Shown piece after piece: positions 9,594 through 19,173 of a DNA stretch of 64,000 nucleotides (within the stretch, counting starts at the first letter, position 1; each line of letters opens with the position of its first letter). A model generated the notes under the pieces. It ran no database searches. It was not told the origin of the DNA and saw only the letters and a list, made by a program, of their open reading frames with translations. This DNA comes from Chryseobacterium sp. RU37D (GTDB lineage: Bacteria > Bacteroidota > Bacteroidia > Flavobacteriales > Weeksellaceae), in the NCBI RefSeq assembly GCF_900156075.1, contig NZ_FTMM01000015.1, positions 1-64,000 on the forward strand, in the 5' to 3' direction. Position numbers and translations under genes: made by a program.

Positions 9594-9617
9594 ATTTAAA
9601 GTTAAAACATTAAAAAA

Positions 9618-9857
9618 ATGAAATTACCAAAGTTTTTATTAGCAGATAATTCGGAATTTCCAGAAGATTTATTCGTTGTTCATACAGAATATCCAAGATT
9701 TATCTTAAACGTTGAGGAAGAAGAAGTTGAGTGGCTTGATGACCTGGAAGGAGACGATGAAGAAACGATGGCAGATGAAGCTACAAAAGTGGTAGAAGCT
9801 GCATTCAAATGGTGTGACGAAGAGTTGGCTAAATACGACGACGAAGAGGAAGAATAA
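9618..9857 (+). CDS. Small acidic protein, function unknown
   Basis: A 79-residue protein beginning MKLPKFLLADNSEFPEDLFVV and becoming very acidic, with EEEEVEWLDDLEGDDEE and a tail of KYDDEEEE. A middle helix (EATKVVEAAFKWCDEELAKY) holds the only cysteine. Similar short acidic proteins are common in flavobacteria but uncharacterised. It has its own promoter-like box and its own terminator 20 bases after the stop, which supports it being a real, independently expressed gene. No signal peptide or membrane segment. Confidence 0.7.
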   Translation: MKLPKFLLADNSEFPEDLFVVHTEYPRFILNVEEEEVEWLDDLEGDDEETMADEATKVVEAAFKWCDEELAKYDDEEEE

Positions 9858-9876
9858 TTAATAATTTTAAACATAA

Positions 9877-9901
9877 AAAGGAACTCAGTTGAGTTCCTTT
9901 T
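9877..9901 (+). terminator. Rho-independent terminator
   Basis: AAAAGGAACTCA and TGAGTTCCTTTT form a 12-bp stem with a two-base loop, followed by T-rich sequence. It ends the acidic-protein gene and, read the other way, may also end the convergent META gene. Confidence 0.85.
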
Positions 9902-9905
9902 GTTT

Positions 9906-10316
9906 TTATTCAGCTTTATTGAATTTTAATAATAAAAGATTATCCTGATATAATTCCAGAACACTTCCTGTTACAACATATTTATTTGTTTTTTTCATCA
10001 TGTCCATAAAATTATTCTCAACATTCATATTATCACACATCATCCTTGTAGAACCTAATGCTCCTGCACTAAAATTACCCGAGGATGGATCCATTTTCAC
10101 AGTCCCGAAGTAATTGTTGCAGCCAGCGTTACCGCTTATTTTTTCACCTTCAATGTTTAATGTTGGAGTTTTTCCTTTTACATTATCAGCCAGAGCCCAT
10201 TTTGTTCCTGCAAGAGAAGATTGGGTCTTTCCGACTTTTGAAGCAGAAGGGCTTGACATTGTTCCACAAGAAACCAGAACTGCGGCGGTACATATACTAA
10301 AAAAAAGGTTTTTCAT
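9906..10316 (-). CDS. META domain (HslJ-like) lipoprotein
   Basis: Lipoprotein signal with lipobox LVSC (Cys17), then a single META domain of about 100 residues: LAGTKWALA near 35-43, ISGNAGCNNYFG near 60-71, and FSAGALGSTRMMC near 82-94. META proteins of the HslJ type are outer-membrane or periplasmic and are linked to heat shock and novobiocin resistance in E. coli, but the role here is unknown. The two cysteines in the GC and MMC motifs are typical. Stands alone, convergent with the acidic-protein gene. Confidence 0.85.
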   Translation of the reverse strand: MKNLFFSICTAAVLVSCGTMSSPSASKVGKTQSSLAGTKWALADNVKGKTPTLNIEGEKISGNAGCNNYFGTVKMDPSSGNFSAGALGSTRMMCDNMNVENNFMDMMKKTNKYVVTGSVLELYQDNLLLLKFNKAE

Positions 10317-10474
10317 TTTTTTCTTTTTGATTTAACCAAATTTACGGAAATAATATTATCTAAACGGCTTCTCAAGAATTTTATTGTTTTTAACGGTTAA
10401 TTAAACATAGATTTTTTAAAACAAAGCTGCTGAGCCTGTCGAAATATATATTCCCTCCATCTCATAAATAAAAA

Positions 10475-10494
10475 AAACGGACTAAAGTCCGTTT
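10475..10494 (-). terminator. Terminator after pheT
   Basis: AAACGGACT and AGTCCGTTT form a perfect 9-bp stem with a two-base loop; on the minus strand a run of T follows. It sits 26 bases beyond the pheT stop codon. Confidence 0.8.
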
Positions 10495-10519
10495 CTATTA
10501 ATATTTTTATTATTTAAAA

Positions 10520-12922
10520 TTATCCTCGCAATTCCGCATTGAATTCTTTTTGGAAAGATTTAATTAAAGACTCCATTACAGAAGCAATTTCTTTTTCTTC
10601 CAAAGTTTTTTCTTCATTCAGAAGCTCAAAACTCATCGCGTAAGATTTCTTGCCCTCAGGAAGATTTTTGCCTTCATATACATCAAATAAATTGATATTT
10701 TTAATGTAAGGAGATTTGTTATTTCTGGCAGTCTGATAAAGATCCTGATAATTCACATTCTTATCAATTAATAAAGCCAAATCTCTTCTGATCTTATTGA
10801 ATTTAGGAATATCTTTAAACTTTAATTCGTTTTTAGAACGTAATTCCTGGACAAATTCCAGCTCAATTTCTGCATAGAAACATTCCTGATCAATATCGAA
10901 ATCTTTCAGCATCTGAGGATCAACTTTCCCGATTCTTACTAAAGCCTTACCATCAGATTCATAAGCCAAAGCGTCAGAGAATCTATCATCAGATAAAGCA
11001 ACTTCCTTATAATTAACAGCTAATTTTTCCAATAAAACTTTTACATAAGCTTTTAAATTGTAAAAACTTGTTGCTGACTTTGGCTGCAGCCAGTTTTCTG
11101 CAACATCTCTTCCGGAAATAAGGATCGCCAATTGTTTTCTTTCCTCGTATTTTTCTTTTTTATGGTAAATTTTTCCGAATTCGAAGAACTTAATATCCTG
11201 ATTTTTTCTATTGATATTGTAGATCGCATTCTGTAAAAGCCCTTCTAGCATAGACTTTCTCATGAAAGCTAAATCGTTGCTTAACGGATTTAATAATTTT
11301 ACAGCATCGGTTTGATCTTTTACAAAAGTTAATGAATTATTCATCACTTCGTTGAAACCTAAGCTCTGTAAAGTTTTCGCCCAGCTATTTTCCAATTCAT
11401 CCTGATCTTGCACGCTAAGTTTTACCGGGGTGAACGAAATCTTTTGCGGAGCATCAATTTTATTATATCCGTATATTCTTAAAATTTCTTCAATAACATC
11501 GATTTCCCTCGTCACATCAGCTCTGTAAGCAGGAACTGAGATTTCATAACCGTTCTGAATTTCATTTAAAACTTGAATATCAAGCGTTTTTAAAATTTCC
11601 TTCACTTTCTCTCTGTGGATTTTTGTACCTAAAATCTGTTCAATTTTTGAGAATCTTACAATCACATAATTATCCTCCAATTTTTTAGGATATTCCTCCA
11701 ATAATTCGCCAATCATCTTACCTTCAGTCAATTCTTGAATTAATTTAATAGCATGAGTAATTGCCGTTCTTGTAATATTAGGATCAACCCCTCTTTCAAA
11801 CCTGAAAGAAGCATCTGTATTCAGTCCGTGGAATTTCGCAGCCTTTCTTACTGCAACAGGGTTGAAATAAGCACTTTCCAGGAAAATCGTTTTTGTTTCG
11901 TTTGAAACACCGGAATTGTCGCCACCGAAAACTCCGGCAATACACATCGGAGTATCTTTTCCGTCTTTAATCATAATTTCAGAACCGTTCAGCGTTCTTT
12001 CAACACCATCCAACGTTCTGAATTTTGTACCTTCTTTTACGGTTCCTACTTTCACTTTCTTATCTGCAATTTTATCAGCATCAAAAGCATGAAGCGGCTG
12101 TCCCAAACCATGAAGAATATAATTTGTAATATCTACAACATTATTGATCGGACTCAACCCTATAGCTTTTAATCTGTTTTTCAGCCAATCCGGAGAATCT
12201 GTAACTTTAACATCTTCAATTACGGCTCCGATATATCTTGGGCAAAGTTCTGTATTCTCAACTTCCAACGTAAAATCATGAGAACCTTCATTATTTAAAA
12301 CTACAGATGATACTTTCTCAAAAGTGGATTTCTGCTGATTGGTAGAAAGGAATGCCTGCAGGTCCCTGGCAACACCATAATGAGACATGGCGTCTGTTCT
12401 GTTGGGAGTAAGACCTATTTCAAAAACTTCGTCGTTCGTTAATTCAAAATAATCAGCGAAATTTTTTCCAACTTCATATTTTTCTTCATCCAGGACCATA
12501 ATTCCGTCATGATCGTCACTCAAACCTAATTCGTCTTCCGCACAGATCATTCCCTGAGAAACTTCTCCCCTGATTTTGGCTTCTTTAATTTCAAAAAAGT
12601 TTCCTGATTTATCATAGATTTTTGTTCCAACTACGGCTATCGGAACGGTCTGCCCAACCTCTACATTTGGAGCTCCACAAACGATGTTCAAAACTTTTTC
12701 ATTTCCTACATCTACCGTTGTTTTTCTTAATTTGTCTGCATTAGGATGTTTTTCACAAGTAAGAACCTTACCTACAATAATTCCTTCCAGGCTACCTTTT
12801 ATACTTTCAAATTTTTCTATACCTTCAACTTCAAGACCTATGTCCGTAAGGAATTCACTGATTCTTTCAGTTTTCAACTCCGTTTTAATATAGTCTTTAA
12901 GCCAGTTGTTTGATATTTTCAT
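10520..12922 (-). CDS. pheT: Phenylalanine-tRNA ligase beta subunit
   Basis: Large subunit of the alpha2-beta2 phenylalanyl-tRNA synthetase. Domain order is normal over 800 residues: an EMAP-II-like tRNA-binding domain at about 40-150 (CEKHPNADKLRKT, GQMICAEDELGLS), the B3/B4 editing domain around 210-380 (NVVDITNYILHGLGQPLHAFD), B5 near 405-475, the catalytic-like core, and the C-terminal FDX-ACB anticodon-binding domain at about 705-800 (FKDIPKFNKIRRDLALL). pheS is not in the window, so the two subunits are not adjacent, which is common in Bacteroidota. Confidence 0.97.
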   Translation of the reverse strand: MKISNNWLKDYIKTELKTERISEFLTDIGLEVEGIEKFESIKGSLEGIIVGKVLTCEKHPNADKLRKTTVDVGNEKVLNIVCGAPNVEVGQTVPIAVVGTKIYDKSGNFFEIKEAKIRGEVSQGMICAEDELGLSDDHDGIMVLDEEKYEVGKNFADYFELTNDEVFEIGLTPNRTDAMSHYGVARDLQAFLSTNQQKSTFEKVSSVVLNNEGSHDFTLEVENTELCPRYIGAVIEDVKVTDSPDWLKNRLKAIGLSPINNVVDITNYILHGLGQPLHAFDADKIADKKVKVGTVKEGTKFRTLDGVERTLNGSEIMIKDGKDTPMCIAGVFGGDNSGVSNETKTIFLESAYFNPVAVRKAAKFHGLNTDASFRFERGVDPNITRTAITHAIKLIQELTEGKMIGELLEEYPKKLEDNYVIVRFSKIEQILGTKIHREKVKEILKTLDIQVLNEIQNGYEISVPAYRADVTREIDVIEEILRIYGYNKIDAPQKISFTPVKLSVQDQDELENSWAKTLQSLGFNEVMNNSLTFVKDQTDAVKLLNPLSNDLAFMRKSMLEGLLQNAIYNINRKNQDIKFFEFGKIYHKKEKYEERKQLAILISGRDVAENWLQPKSATSFYNLKAYVKVLLEKLAVNYKEVALSDDRFSDALAYESDGKALVRIGKVDPQMLKDFDIDQECFYAEIELEFVQELRSKNELKFKDIPKFNKIRRDLALLIDKNVNYQDLYQTARNNKSPYIKNINLFDVYEGKNLPEGKKSYAMSFELLNEEKTLEEKEIASVMESLIKSFQKEFNAELRG

Positions 12923-13227
12923 TCTTTTATTTTGAAAATTTTACTTGAATTTTTCGAGCTACAAATATCGTGTTTTTTTAAGAAACAGAGAAATGTAAGA
13001 AGAACTTTAAGATTTTAATTTTATCTTAATACTTTTCTTTTTCTCACTGATTTGCTGATTGCTTATATTTTATTTTTTTAATTATGGACAAATATAATTG
13101 ACCACAGATTTTCACAGGTAATACTTCTTTAATTTTTGAATCTTTATGTTAAAACACCAAGCGGGAAAAAGTTCATAAAAAGAAATATAAACAATAATTG
13201 ATGGAGTCAAAAACTCCTAAAAAATAA
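12923..13227. other. Gene-free stretch between pheT and dnaN
   Basis: About 300 AT-rich bases with no open frame of note and no repeat recognised. The reverse-strand sequence GATATTTG at 12962-12969, 40 bases before pheT, is a near match to the -7 box and may be its promoter. Confidence 0.4.
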
Positions 13228-13254
13228 AAGAGGTTCTGAAAATCAAAACCTCTT
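13228..13254 (-). terminator. Terminator after dnaN
   Basis: AAGAGGTT and AACCTCTT pair across an 11-base loop. It lies 21 bases beyond the dnaN stop, and on the minus strand is followed by an A/T-rich tract. Confidence 0.65.
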
Positions 13255-13274
13255 AAATATTATTTACATTAATA

Positions 13275-14405
13275 TTACAAGCCAATTACCGGCATTGATA
13301 ACATTAAAATATTTTCATTTTCTTCAAGACCGTCAAGTGGTTCGATGATCCCCGGTCTGTTCGGCTGAGACATTTTCATGGTAATATCGTCTGAACCAAG
13401 AATTGTCAACATTTCTGTTAAGAATTTAGAGCTAAATCCGATGTTGATGTCTTCTCCGTTATAGTCACAAGGAATTTGCATATCTGCTTTGTTCGCGTAT
13501 TCCGTATCTTCTGCGTGAAGGTGAAGAATGTTGGCTGATAATTTAAATCGTACCTGATTGGTAGATTTGTTGGACATGATGGAAGCCCTCTTGATTGCCC
13601 CTAACAAAAGATTTCTGTTAATAGTCAATACATTAGGATTTTCTTTTGGAATTACCGCGGTATAATTCGGGTATTTTCCGTCGATCAGCCTACAGATCCA
13701 GATATGCTTGCCAAAAGTAAATTTAGCCATGTTCTCATTGAATTCGATAGTAACATCTTCATTTGAGCTTGCTAAAATATTTTTGAAGATATTCAATGGT
13801 TTTTTTGGCATGATAAACTCCATTGGCTCGGCATTCATCAGGTCTGTTCTTTTATAAACAACCAATCTGTGGGAATCGGTAGAAACGAAGTTCGTTTCAT
13901 TTTCTCCAAACTGGAAAAGAACTCCCGTCATAACAGGACGAAGAGAGTCATTACTCGTTGCGAAAAGTGTATTCGTCAATGCTTCAGACAAAACTCCTGC
14001 CGACATGGCAACACTTTGAGAAGCGTCAAATTCCGGCAATTCAGGATAATCATCTGCATTGTCCAGCGCTACGGCGAAGTTATCTTTTTCATCTAAAATC
14101 TCAAGCTGGCTTCCCGTGCCTTCCGCATTATCTTTCACAACAAATGTCAAAGGCTGCTCCCCATATGTCTTGATAAAATCCTGAAAAATCTTAGCAGGAA
14201 CAGCAAATTTTCCTGTGTCATCAGACTTTACTTCAAGAGAAGTAACCAAAGTTGTTTCACCATCAGATGCTGTAATAGTAACTTCGTTTTTGTCTAATTC
14301 AAAAAGATAGTTTTCTAAAATCGGTCTCGACTGAGAGCTTGATATTACACCACTTACAGTTTGTAAAGCCTTCTGCAGTTCACCACTTGAAATAATAAAT
14401 TTCAT
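13275..14405 (-). CDS. dnaN: DNA polymerase III beta subunit (sliding clamp)
   Basis: Ring-shaped processivity clamp that tethers the replicative polymerase. The 376 residues form the usual three similar domains (about 1-120, 125-245, 250-376). Recognisable blocks include SGVISSSQSRPILENYLFE near 18-36, the central ATSNDSLRPVMTGVLF, STDSHRLVVYKR, DGKYPNYTAVIP and the C-terminal MPVIGL, where related clamps end in MP-[MV]. It is not next to dnaA or recF here; recF lies 33 kb away. It has its own promoter and terminator. Confidence 0.97.
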   Translation of the reverse strand: MKFIISSGELQKALQTVSGVISSSQSRPILENYLFELDKNEVTITASDGETTLVTSLEVKSDDTGKFAVPAKIFQDFIKTYGEQPLTFVVKDNAEGTGSQLEILDEKDNFAVALDNADDYPELPEFDASQSVAMSAGVLSEALTNTLFATSNDSLRPVMTGVLFQFGENETNFVSTDSHRLVVYKRTDLMNAEPMEFIMPKKPLNIFKNILASSNEDVTIEFNENMAKFTFGKHIWICRLIDGKYPNYTAVIPKENPNVLTINRNLLLGAIKRASIMSNKSTNQVRFKLSANILHLHAEDTEYANKADMQIPCDYNGEDINIGFSSKFLTEMLTILGSDDITMKMSQPNRPGIIEPLDGLEENENILMLSMPVIGL

Positions 14406-14426
14406 AGATTTAAAAATAAATTTTTA

Positions 14427-14434
14427 CAAATATA
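14427..14434 (-). promoter_or_regulatory. -7 box of dnaN
   Basis: Reads TATATTTG on the minus strand, matching TAnnTTTG, 22 bases before the dnaN start codon. Confidence 0.6.
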
Positions 14435-14581
14435 ATAAATAGAAAACAGATGGAAAAGAATAATTCTGAGAGTTATTAACATCCATCAAAAGAATTCTAT
14501 AAGTTCTCTGACTTCATTTTTTTGACATTCAAAAAATATCATAAAAACCTAAAGGTAAGGATTTTCTTCAGGCAAAAAATT

Positions 14582-14589
14582 TATATTTG
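14582..14589 (+). promoter_or_regulatory. -7 box of dgkA
   Basis: TATATTTG, matching TAnnTTTG, 18 bases before the dgkA start. The divergent dnaN promoter lies about 150 bases to the left. Confidence 0.6.
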
Positions 14590-14607
14590 TAAATAATCTC
14601 CTTCATC

Positions 14608-14964
14608 ATGCGAAAACTGCGCATCCATAAAAGTTTTTTAAATGCTTTCCGAGGCATTTTTCTGATAATGAAAAATGAAAGAAATTTTCAGATACATATT
14701 TTAGCTTTTTTCATCAATCTTGTTTTCATTTTTTATTTAAAGCTTTCTTCCATAGATGCCGTTTTGATTTTAATCGTATCTGTAGGAGTTTTAACGGCGG
14801 AAATCTTTAATACATCCATTGAAAAGATATGTGATATTATTCAACCTGAATTTGATAAGAGAATTGCTTTTATTAAGGATATTTCTGCCGGCGCAGTTAT
14901 TTTGATGGCGGTTGCTTCTGTTGTTGTTGGGATTTTGGTTTACTGGAAATATGTTTTTGTTTGA
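14608..14964 (+). CDS. dgkA: Diacylglycerol kinase / undecaprenol kinase family protein
   Basis: Small integral membrane kinase that phosphorylates diacylglycerol or, in many bacteria, undecaprenol. The N-terminal SFLNAFRGI resembles the family's start; the catalytic motif EIFNTSIEKICD lies near residues 65-76, and IKDISAGAVIL near 90-100 matches the K-D-x-x-A-G-A-V signature. Three membrane helices (about 32-48, 50-68, 95-116) and 118 residues are typical. Which lipid is the substrate cannot be told, though Gram-negative and Gram-positive members differ on this point. Confidence 0.9.
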   Translation: MRKLRIHKSFLNAFRGIFLIMKNERNFQIHILAFFINLVFIFYLKLSSIDAVLILIVSVGVLTAEIFNTSIEKICDIIQPEFDKRIAFIKDISAGAVILMAVASVVVGILVYWKYVFV

Positions 14965-15124
14965 TTTTATCATTACAAACAGACTGAGGGTTTGCGAAAG
15001 TAGTTCAGAAGTGATGAAACAATCTCAAAAAATAATTTCATATAAATTTCACGGATTTGCACAGATGTTTGTCACTATCTTTCATAAAAAGTTAAGGAAT
15101 GTTTTTGTAGAAATTCCTAGATAA

Positions 15125-15154
15125 AAAATGACTGCCATTGATGACAGTCATTTT
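15125..15154. terminator. Bidirectional terminator between dgkA and purL
   Basis: AAAATGACTG and CAGTCATTTT form a 10-bp stem with a ten-base loop, flanked by A-rich and T-rich sequence on both sides, so it can end transcripts from both directions. It sits 11 bases from the purL stop. Confidence 0.8.
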
Positions 15155-15164
15155 CTTTTTATTG

Positions 15165-18100
15165 TTATTTGAAGTATTCCACTCCATTTTTGAAGATATT
15201 GTGGTAATTCGCGGTTGGAATGTTTTTCATTAAACCTTCTGCAAAACGTTCCGGGTGTCCCATTCTACCGAATATTTTTCCGTCTGGACTTGTGATTCCT
15301 TCAATTCCGAACAATGAATTATTTGGATTGAACGGCATTCCGTGAGCGATGTTCCCTTCTAAGTCTAAATATTGGGTAGCAATCTGTCCATTTTCATACA
15401 ACTTTTGAATTTCCGCTTCCGAAGCCATAAAACGACCTTCACCGTGAGAAATCGGAATCGTGAAAACCTGATCTTTCATTCCTTTTAACCAAGGCGATTC
15501 ATCATTCACAACTCTTACATTGACCATCTGAGAAATATGTCTTCTGATCGCATTATGAGCCAAAGTCGGAGAATTTTCATCTAAATCCTTGATTCTTCCG
15601 TAAGGTAACAATCCTGATTTCACTAATGCCTGGAAACCGTTACAGATCCCGATGATCATCCCATCTCTGTCTAACAATTCGTGAACTGCATTTCTCATTT
15701 TTTCGTTTTTCAAAACGTTAACAATGAATTTTGCAGAACCATCTGGTTCATCACCTGCTGAGAAACCTCCTGAAAAAGCCAAAATCTGAGAAGTTTTGAT
15801 TTCTTCCACCCACGCATCAATACTTTCGTCCAATAATTGGTGATTGATATTGATTAGTGGTAAGCTGCTAATGACAGCTCCTTCTTTTGCGAAAGCGTTC
15901 AACGTATCATACTCACAGTTTGTCCCCGGGAAAACCGGTGCGAATACTTTCGGCTGAGCGATTCCGTGCTTTTTAATGATGATATTTCTTGGGTTGATTG
16001 AATTTAATTTCTCATCAATAGCAACCGTAATTTTTTCTTTTTCAACCGTTGGGAAGAGATTTTCAAATGTATTTGCATTAGCTGCTAATAATTTTTTAAT
16101 CGCGAATTCAGCATCATTAATTTTAATAATATTTGAATCTTTAACTTCTCCGATCAATTGAAGATTTACAGAGCTTAATTCTTCTTTAGATTCGATGATT
16201 AAGCTACCGATATTTTTAGTTAATAAAGCAGTATCATCAACGGTAATTTCAGCACCTAATCTGTTCCCGAAGCTCATTTTTGCCAAAGCCACTGCAACTC
16301 CACCTTCTTTCACTGTTTTCACAGAAACGATTTTTCCGGCTTTGATATTTTCGAAAATGAATTCATAAACAGTTTTTAAAGCATCATAGTTCGGAAGTCC
16401 GTTTTCCTGAGCGATATGATTGAAGAAATACACTTTATTTCCTTCACCTTTAAATTCAGGAGAGATAATATTTTTCTTTTCTCCGTTGGCACAAGCGAAA
16501 GAAATCAACGTTGGCGGAACATTCAGATCCTGATACGTTCCACTCATTGAGTCTTTACCTCCGATTGCAGCCAGACCAAAATTGATTTGAGCATCATAAG
16601 CTCCTAACAAAGAAGCCAAAGGTTTACCCCATTTTTCAGGATTCTGACCTAATTTCTCAAAATATTCCTGGAAACTGAATCTGATATTTTTATAATCGCC
16701 ACCCATCGCAACGATCTTTGCAACACTTTCTACCACAGCATAAGAAGATCCCAACAAAGAATTCTGCTTAGAAATTTCCGCATCGAATCCCCAACTCGCC
16801 AAAGAAACTGTTTCAATATTTTTTGCTCCGATGATTGGCAACGTCTGAACGCTTCCTTCCATCAAAGTCTGCTGATATTTTCCACCTAAAGGCATCGCAA
16901 CCGTAGTCGCACCAATCGATGAATCGAACATTTCCAACAAACCTTTTTGAGAAGCAACGTTTTTATCGCTTAATATTTTCAAGAAATTCTCTTCATTGAA
17001 TGATGGAGTTTCTTCTTTTACTTCATTCAGGTGAGTAATTTTAACTTCCTGACTTTTTGAACAACCGTTCGTATCTAAAAACGCTCTTGAAAGGTCAACA
17101 ATCTTATCACCCTTCCAAAACATCTGCATTCTCCCTGAATCTGTCACTTTTGCAACCTCAACAGCAACAATATTTTCAGCTTCACAGAACTTAATAAACT
17201 GTTCTTTATCTTTAGGCTCAACCACAACCGCCATTCTTTCCTGAGATTCAGAAATAGCAAGTTCCGTTCCGTTCAGACCTTCATACTTCAAAGGTAAAAC
17301 ATCCAGATTAACTTCCAAAGAGTCAGCAATTTCACCGATTGCTACGGAAACACCTCCCGCTCCGAAATCGTTTGATTTTTTAATCAATCTCGTTACCTCT
17401 GGATTTCTGAATAATCTCTGGATTTTACGCTCCTCAACCGCATTTCCTTTCTGAACTTCAGAACTCATCGTGTGGATAGAAGTTTCGTCCTGTTCTTTTG
17501 AACTTCCGCTCGCTCCACCAACGCCATCACGACCAGTTGCACCACCTAAAATAATGATAGAATCACCAGCTTCAGGCTTTTCACGTCTTACCCAATCTAC
17601 AGGAACCGCTCCGGCTACGAAACCAACTTCCATTCTCTTTGCTTTGTAGCCTTCATCGTAGATTTCAGAAACCATTGTTGTTGCTAAACCGATTTGGTTA
17701 CCGTAAGAAGAATATCCGTTTGCAGCCTGTTTTGTGATTGTTTTTTGAGGTAATTTGCCTGGCAAAGTTTTATCAACCGATTCTAAAACATCTGCAGCAC
17801 CCGTCAATCTCATTGCCTGGAAAACAAAAGAACGTCCAGACAAAGGATCTCTGATTGCACCCCCTAAACACGTTGAAGCTCCACCAAAAGGCTCGATTTC
17901 TGTCGGGTGATTGTGTGTTTCGTTTTTAAATAATAAATACCAAGGTTCTTTTTTACCGTCGTATTCAGCTTCGATCTGGATGGTACAAGCGTTGATCTCG
18001 TCTGAAACCACCAAATTATCTAAATTACCTGTTTTATGGAAATATCTTCCGCAAACTGTTGCCAAATCCATTAAAGAGATGGGTTTCAATTCGCGTCCTA

Positions 18101-18860
18101 AGAATTTTCTTTTTTCGATATAATCATTGAAAATAGTTTCCAATGTATGTTTAAACTGCCCTTCAAATTCAATATTTGAAAATTCTGTTTCAAAAGTCGT
18201 GTGACGACAGTGGTCGCTCCAATAAGTGTCTAAAACTTTAAGTTCCGTTTCCGTAGGGTTTCTTTGTTCAGATTTAAAATATTCCTGAATGAATTTCAAA
18301 TCATCCAAACCTAAAGCAAAACCATGATTATTAAAGAATTCAGCCAATTGAGCATCATCGAAGCTGATAAAACCTTCGTGAACAATTACTTTTGACGGTG
18401 TTTCTTCCGCAGGAATATCTAAAATTGATAAATCTTTTTCCTGAGATTCTACTTTATTGATTAAAAGATCTTTGATTTTAACTAAATCAGATTCGGAAAC
18501 TCCTTCAAACTCAATAAGCTTTCCGCTTCTTACTTTAGACTTCTCATTTCCGGTCAATAAAGCAATACACTGTTGAGCAGAATCTGCACGCTGATCGTAC
18601 TGTCCCGGTAAAAATTCTAATGCGAAATGAGTTCCTTTTGCAGGATTTTCTTCGATTAAAATATCAGTAACCGGATCTACGAAAGTGCTGTTGACCACTT
18701 TTTCGAATTCATCATCGTTTAATCCAAAAATATCGTAAACATTATAAACCTTTACACTTTGGATAGACGGAACCACCGCTTTTACTTCATCAAAAATTTT
18801 TGGACTTTCCACATCGAAAATTCCTCTCTTTTCTACGAAAATTCTTTTGTTTTGAGACAT
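15165..18860 (-). CDS. purL: Phosphoribosylformylglycinamidine synthase, large single-chain form
   Basis: Fourth step of purine synthesis: FGAR + glutamine + ATP to FGAM. At 1231 residues it is the long fused form. An N-terminal PurS-like region comes first, then the two ATP-binding AIR-synthase-like halves (NETHNHPTEIEPFGGASTC near 305, GGKDSMSGTYQDL near 765), and a C-terminal glutamine amidotransferase domain from about 960 (FPGTNCEYD). Its nucleophile cysteine is in GICNGFQAL and its catalytic His-Glu are in the HGEGRF and GHPERF stretches. purB lies downstream on the same strand, separated by the RAYT locus. Confidence 0.97.
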   Translation of the reverse strand: MSQNKRIFVEKRGIFDVESPKIFDEVKAVVPSIQSVKVYNVYDIFGLNDDEFEKVVNSTFVDPVTDILIEENPAKGTHFALEFLPGQYDQRADSAQQCIALLTGNEKSKVRSGKLIEFEGVSESDLVKIKDLLINKVESQEKDLSILDIPAEETPSKVIVHEGFISFDDAQLAEFFNNHGFALGLDDLKFIQEYFKSEQRNPTETELKVLDTYWSDHCRHTTFETEFSNIEFEGQFKHTLETIFNDYIEKRKFLGRELKPISLMDLATVCGRYFHKTGNLDNLVVSDEINACTIQIEAEYDGKKEPWYLLFKNETHNHPTEIEPFGGASTCLGGAIRDPLSGRSFVFQAMRLTGAADVLESVDKTLPGKLPQKTITKQAANGYSSYGNQIGLATTMVSEIYDEGYKAKRMEVGFVAGAVPVDWVRREKPEAGDSIIILGGATGRDGVGGASGSSKEQDETSIHTMSSEVQKGNAVEERKIQRLFRNPEVTRLIKKSNDFGAGGVSVAIGEIADSLEVNLDVLPLKYEGLNGTELAISESQERMAVVVEPKDKEQFIKFCEAENIVAVEVAKVTDSGRMQMFWKGDKIVDLSRAFLDTNGCSKSQEVKITHLNEVKEETPSFNEENFLKILSDKNVASQKGLLEMFDSSIGATTVAMPLGGKYQQTLMEGSVQTLPIIGAKNIETVSLASWGFDAEISKQNSLLGSSYAVVESVAKIVAMGGDYKNIRFSFQEYFEKLGQNPEKWGKPLASLLGAYDAQINFGLAAIGGKDSMSGTYQDLNVPPTLISFACANGEKKNIISPEFKGEGNKVYFFNHIAQENGLPNYDALKTVYEFIFENIKAGKIVSVKTVKEGGVAVALAKMSFGNRLGAEITVDDTALLTKNIGSLIIESKEELSSVNLQLIGEVKDSNIIKINDAEFAIKKLLAANANTFENLFPTVEKEKITVAIDEKLNSINPRNIIIKKHGIAQPKVFAPVFPGTNCEYDTLNAFAKEGAVISSLPLININHQLLDESIDAWVEEIKTSQILAFSGGFSAGDEPDGSAKFIVNVLKNEKMRNAVHELLDRDGMIIGICNGFQALVKSGLLPYGRIKDLDENSPTLAHNAIRRHISQMVNVRVVNDESPWLKGMKDQVFTIPISHGEGRFMASEAEIQKLYENGQIATQYLDLEGNIAHGMPFNPNNSLFGIEGITSPDGKIFGRMGHPERFAEGLMKNIPTANYHNIFKNGVEYFK

Positions 18861-19173
18861 TAGATGTCAGATTTTATTTAGATTTATTTTATTTATTTTT
18901 TGTCAAATTTAATTGACGTATTTTGATATAAATTATCAAAAAGTAGCAGTCCTACGGACTGCAGATTATCTTTTTTCTTTTTCTTTCTACACAGATGGCA
19001 TTCCTACGAAATGCTCTTTATCACAATTCTTGCAAGCAATTCTGTCAGAAATTAACATTGCAACTAAATGTTATTTATTTTAGGTGATTCCGTAGGAATC
19101 ATATCTGTGTAGAAAATTATATTGTCAAAGATGGCGCAGTCCGTAGGACTGCTATTATCTATATTTCCATAAA
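18861..19173. repeat. REP hairpin cluster on the 3' side of the RAYT gene
   Basis: Four hairpins with conserved centres: 18946-18962 (GCAGTCC-TAC-GGACTGC), 18998-19014 (GCATTCC-TAC-GAAATGC, imperfect), 19085-19101 (TGATTCC-GTA-GGAATCA) and 19136-19152 (GCAGTCC-GTA-GGACTGC). The loops TAC and GTA show that the first two are inverted relative to the last two. The motif CTACACAGAT precedes the second and its inverse ATCTGTGTAG follows the third, so the two form a larger inverted unit, like the paired REPs of enterobacteria. These are probably targets of the adjacent transposase. Confidence 0.8.

Noticed and set aside
9680..9874. A serine-rich minus-strand frame
   Set aside because: It is the antisense of the acidic-protein gene; the GAA/GAT codons of the real gene make TTC/ATC-type serine-rich shadow sequence.
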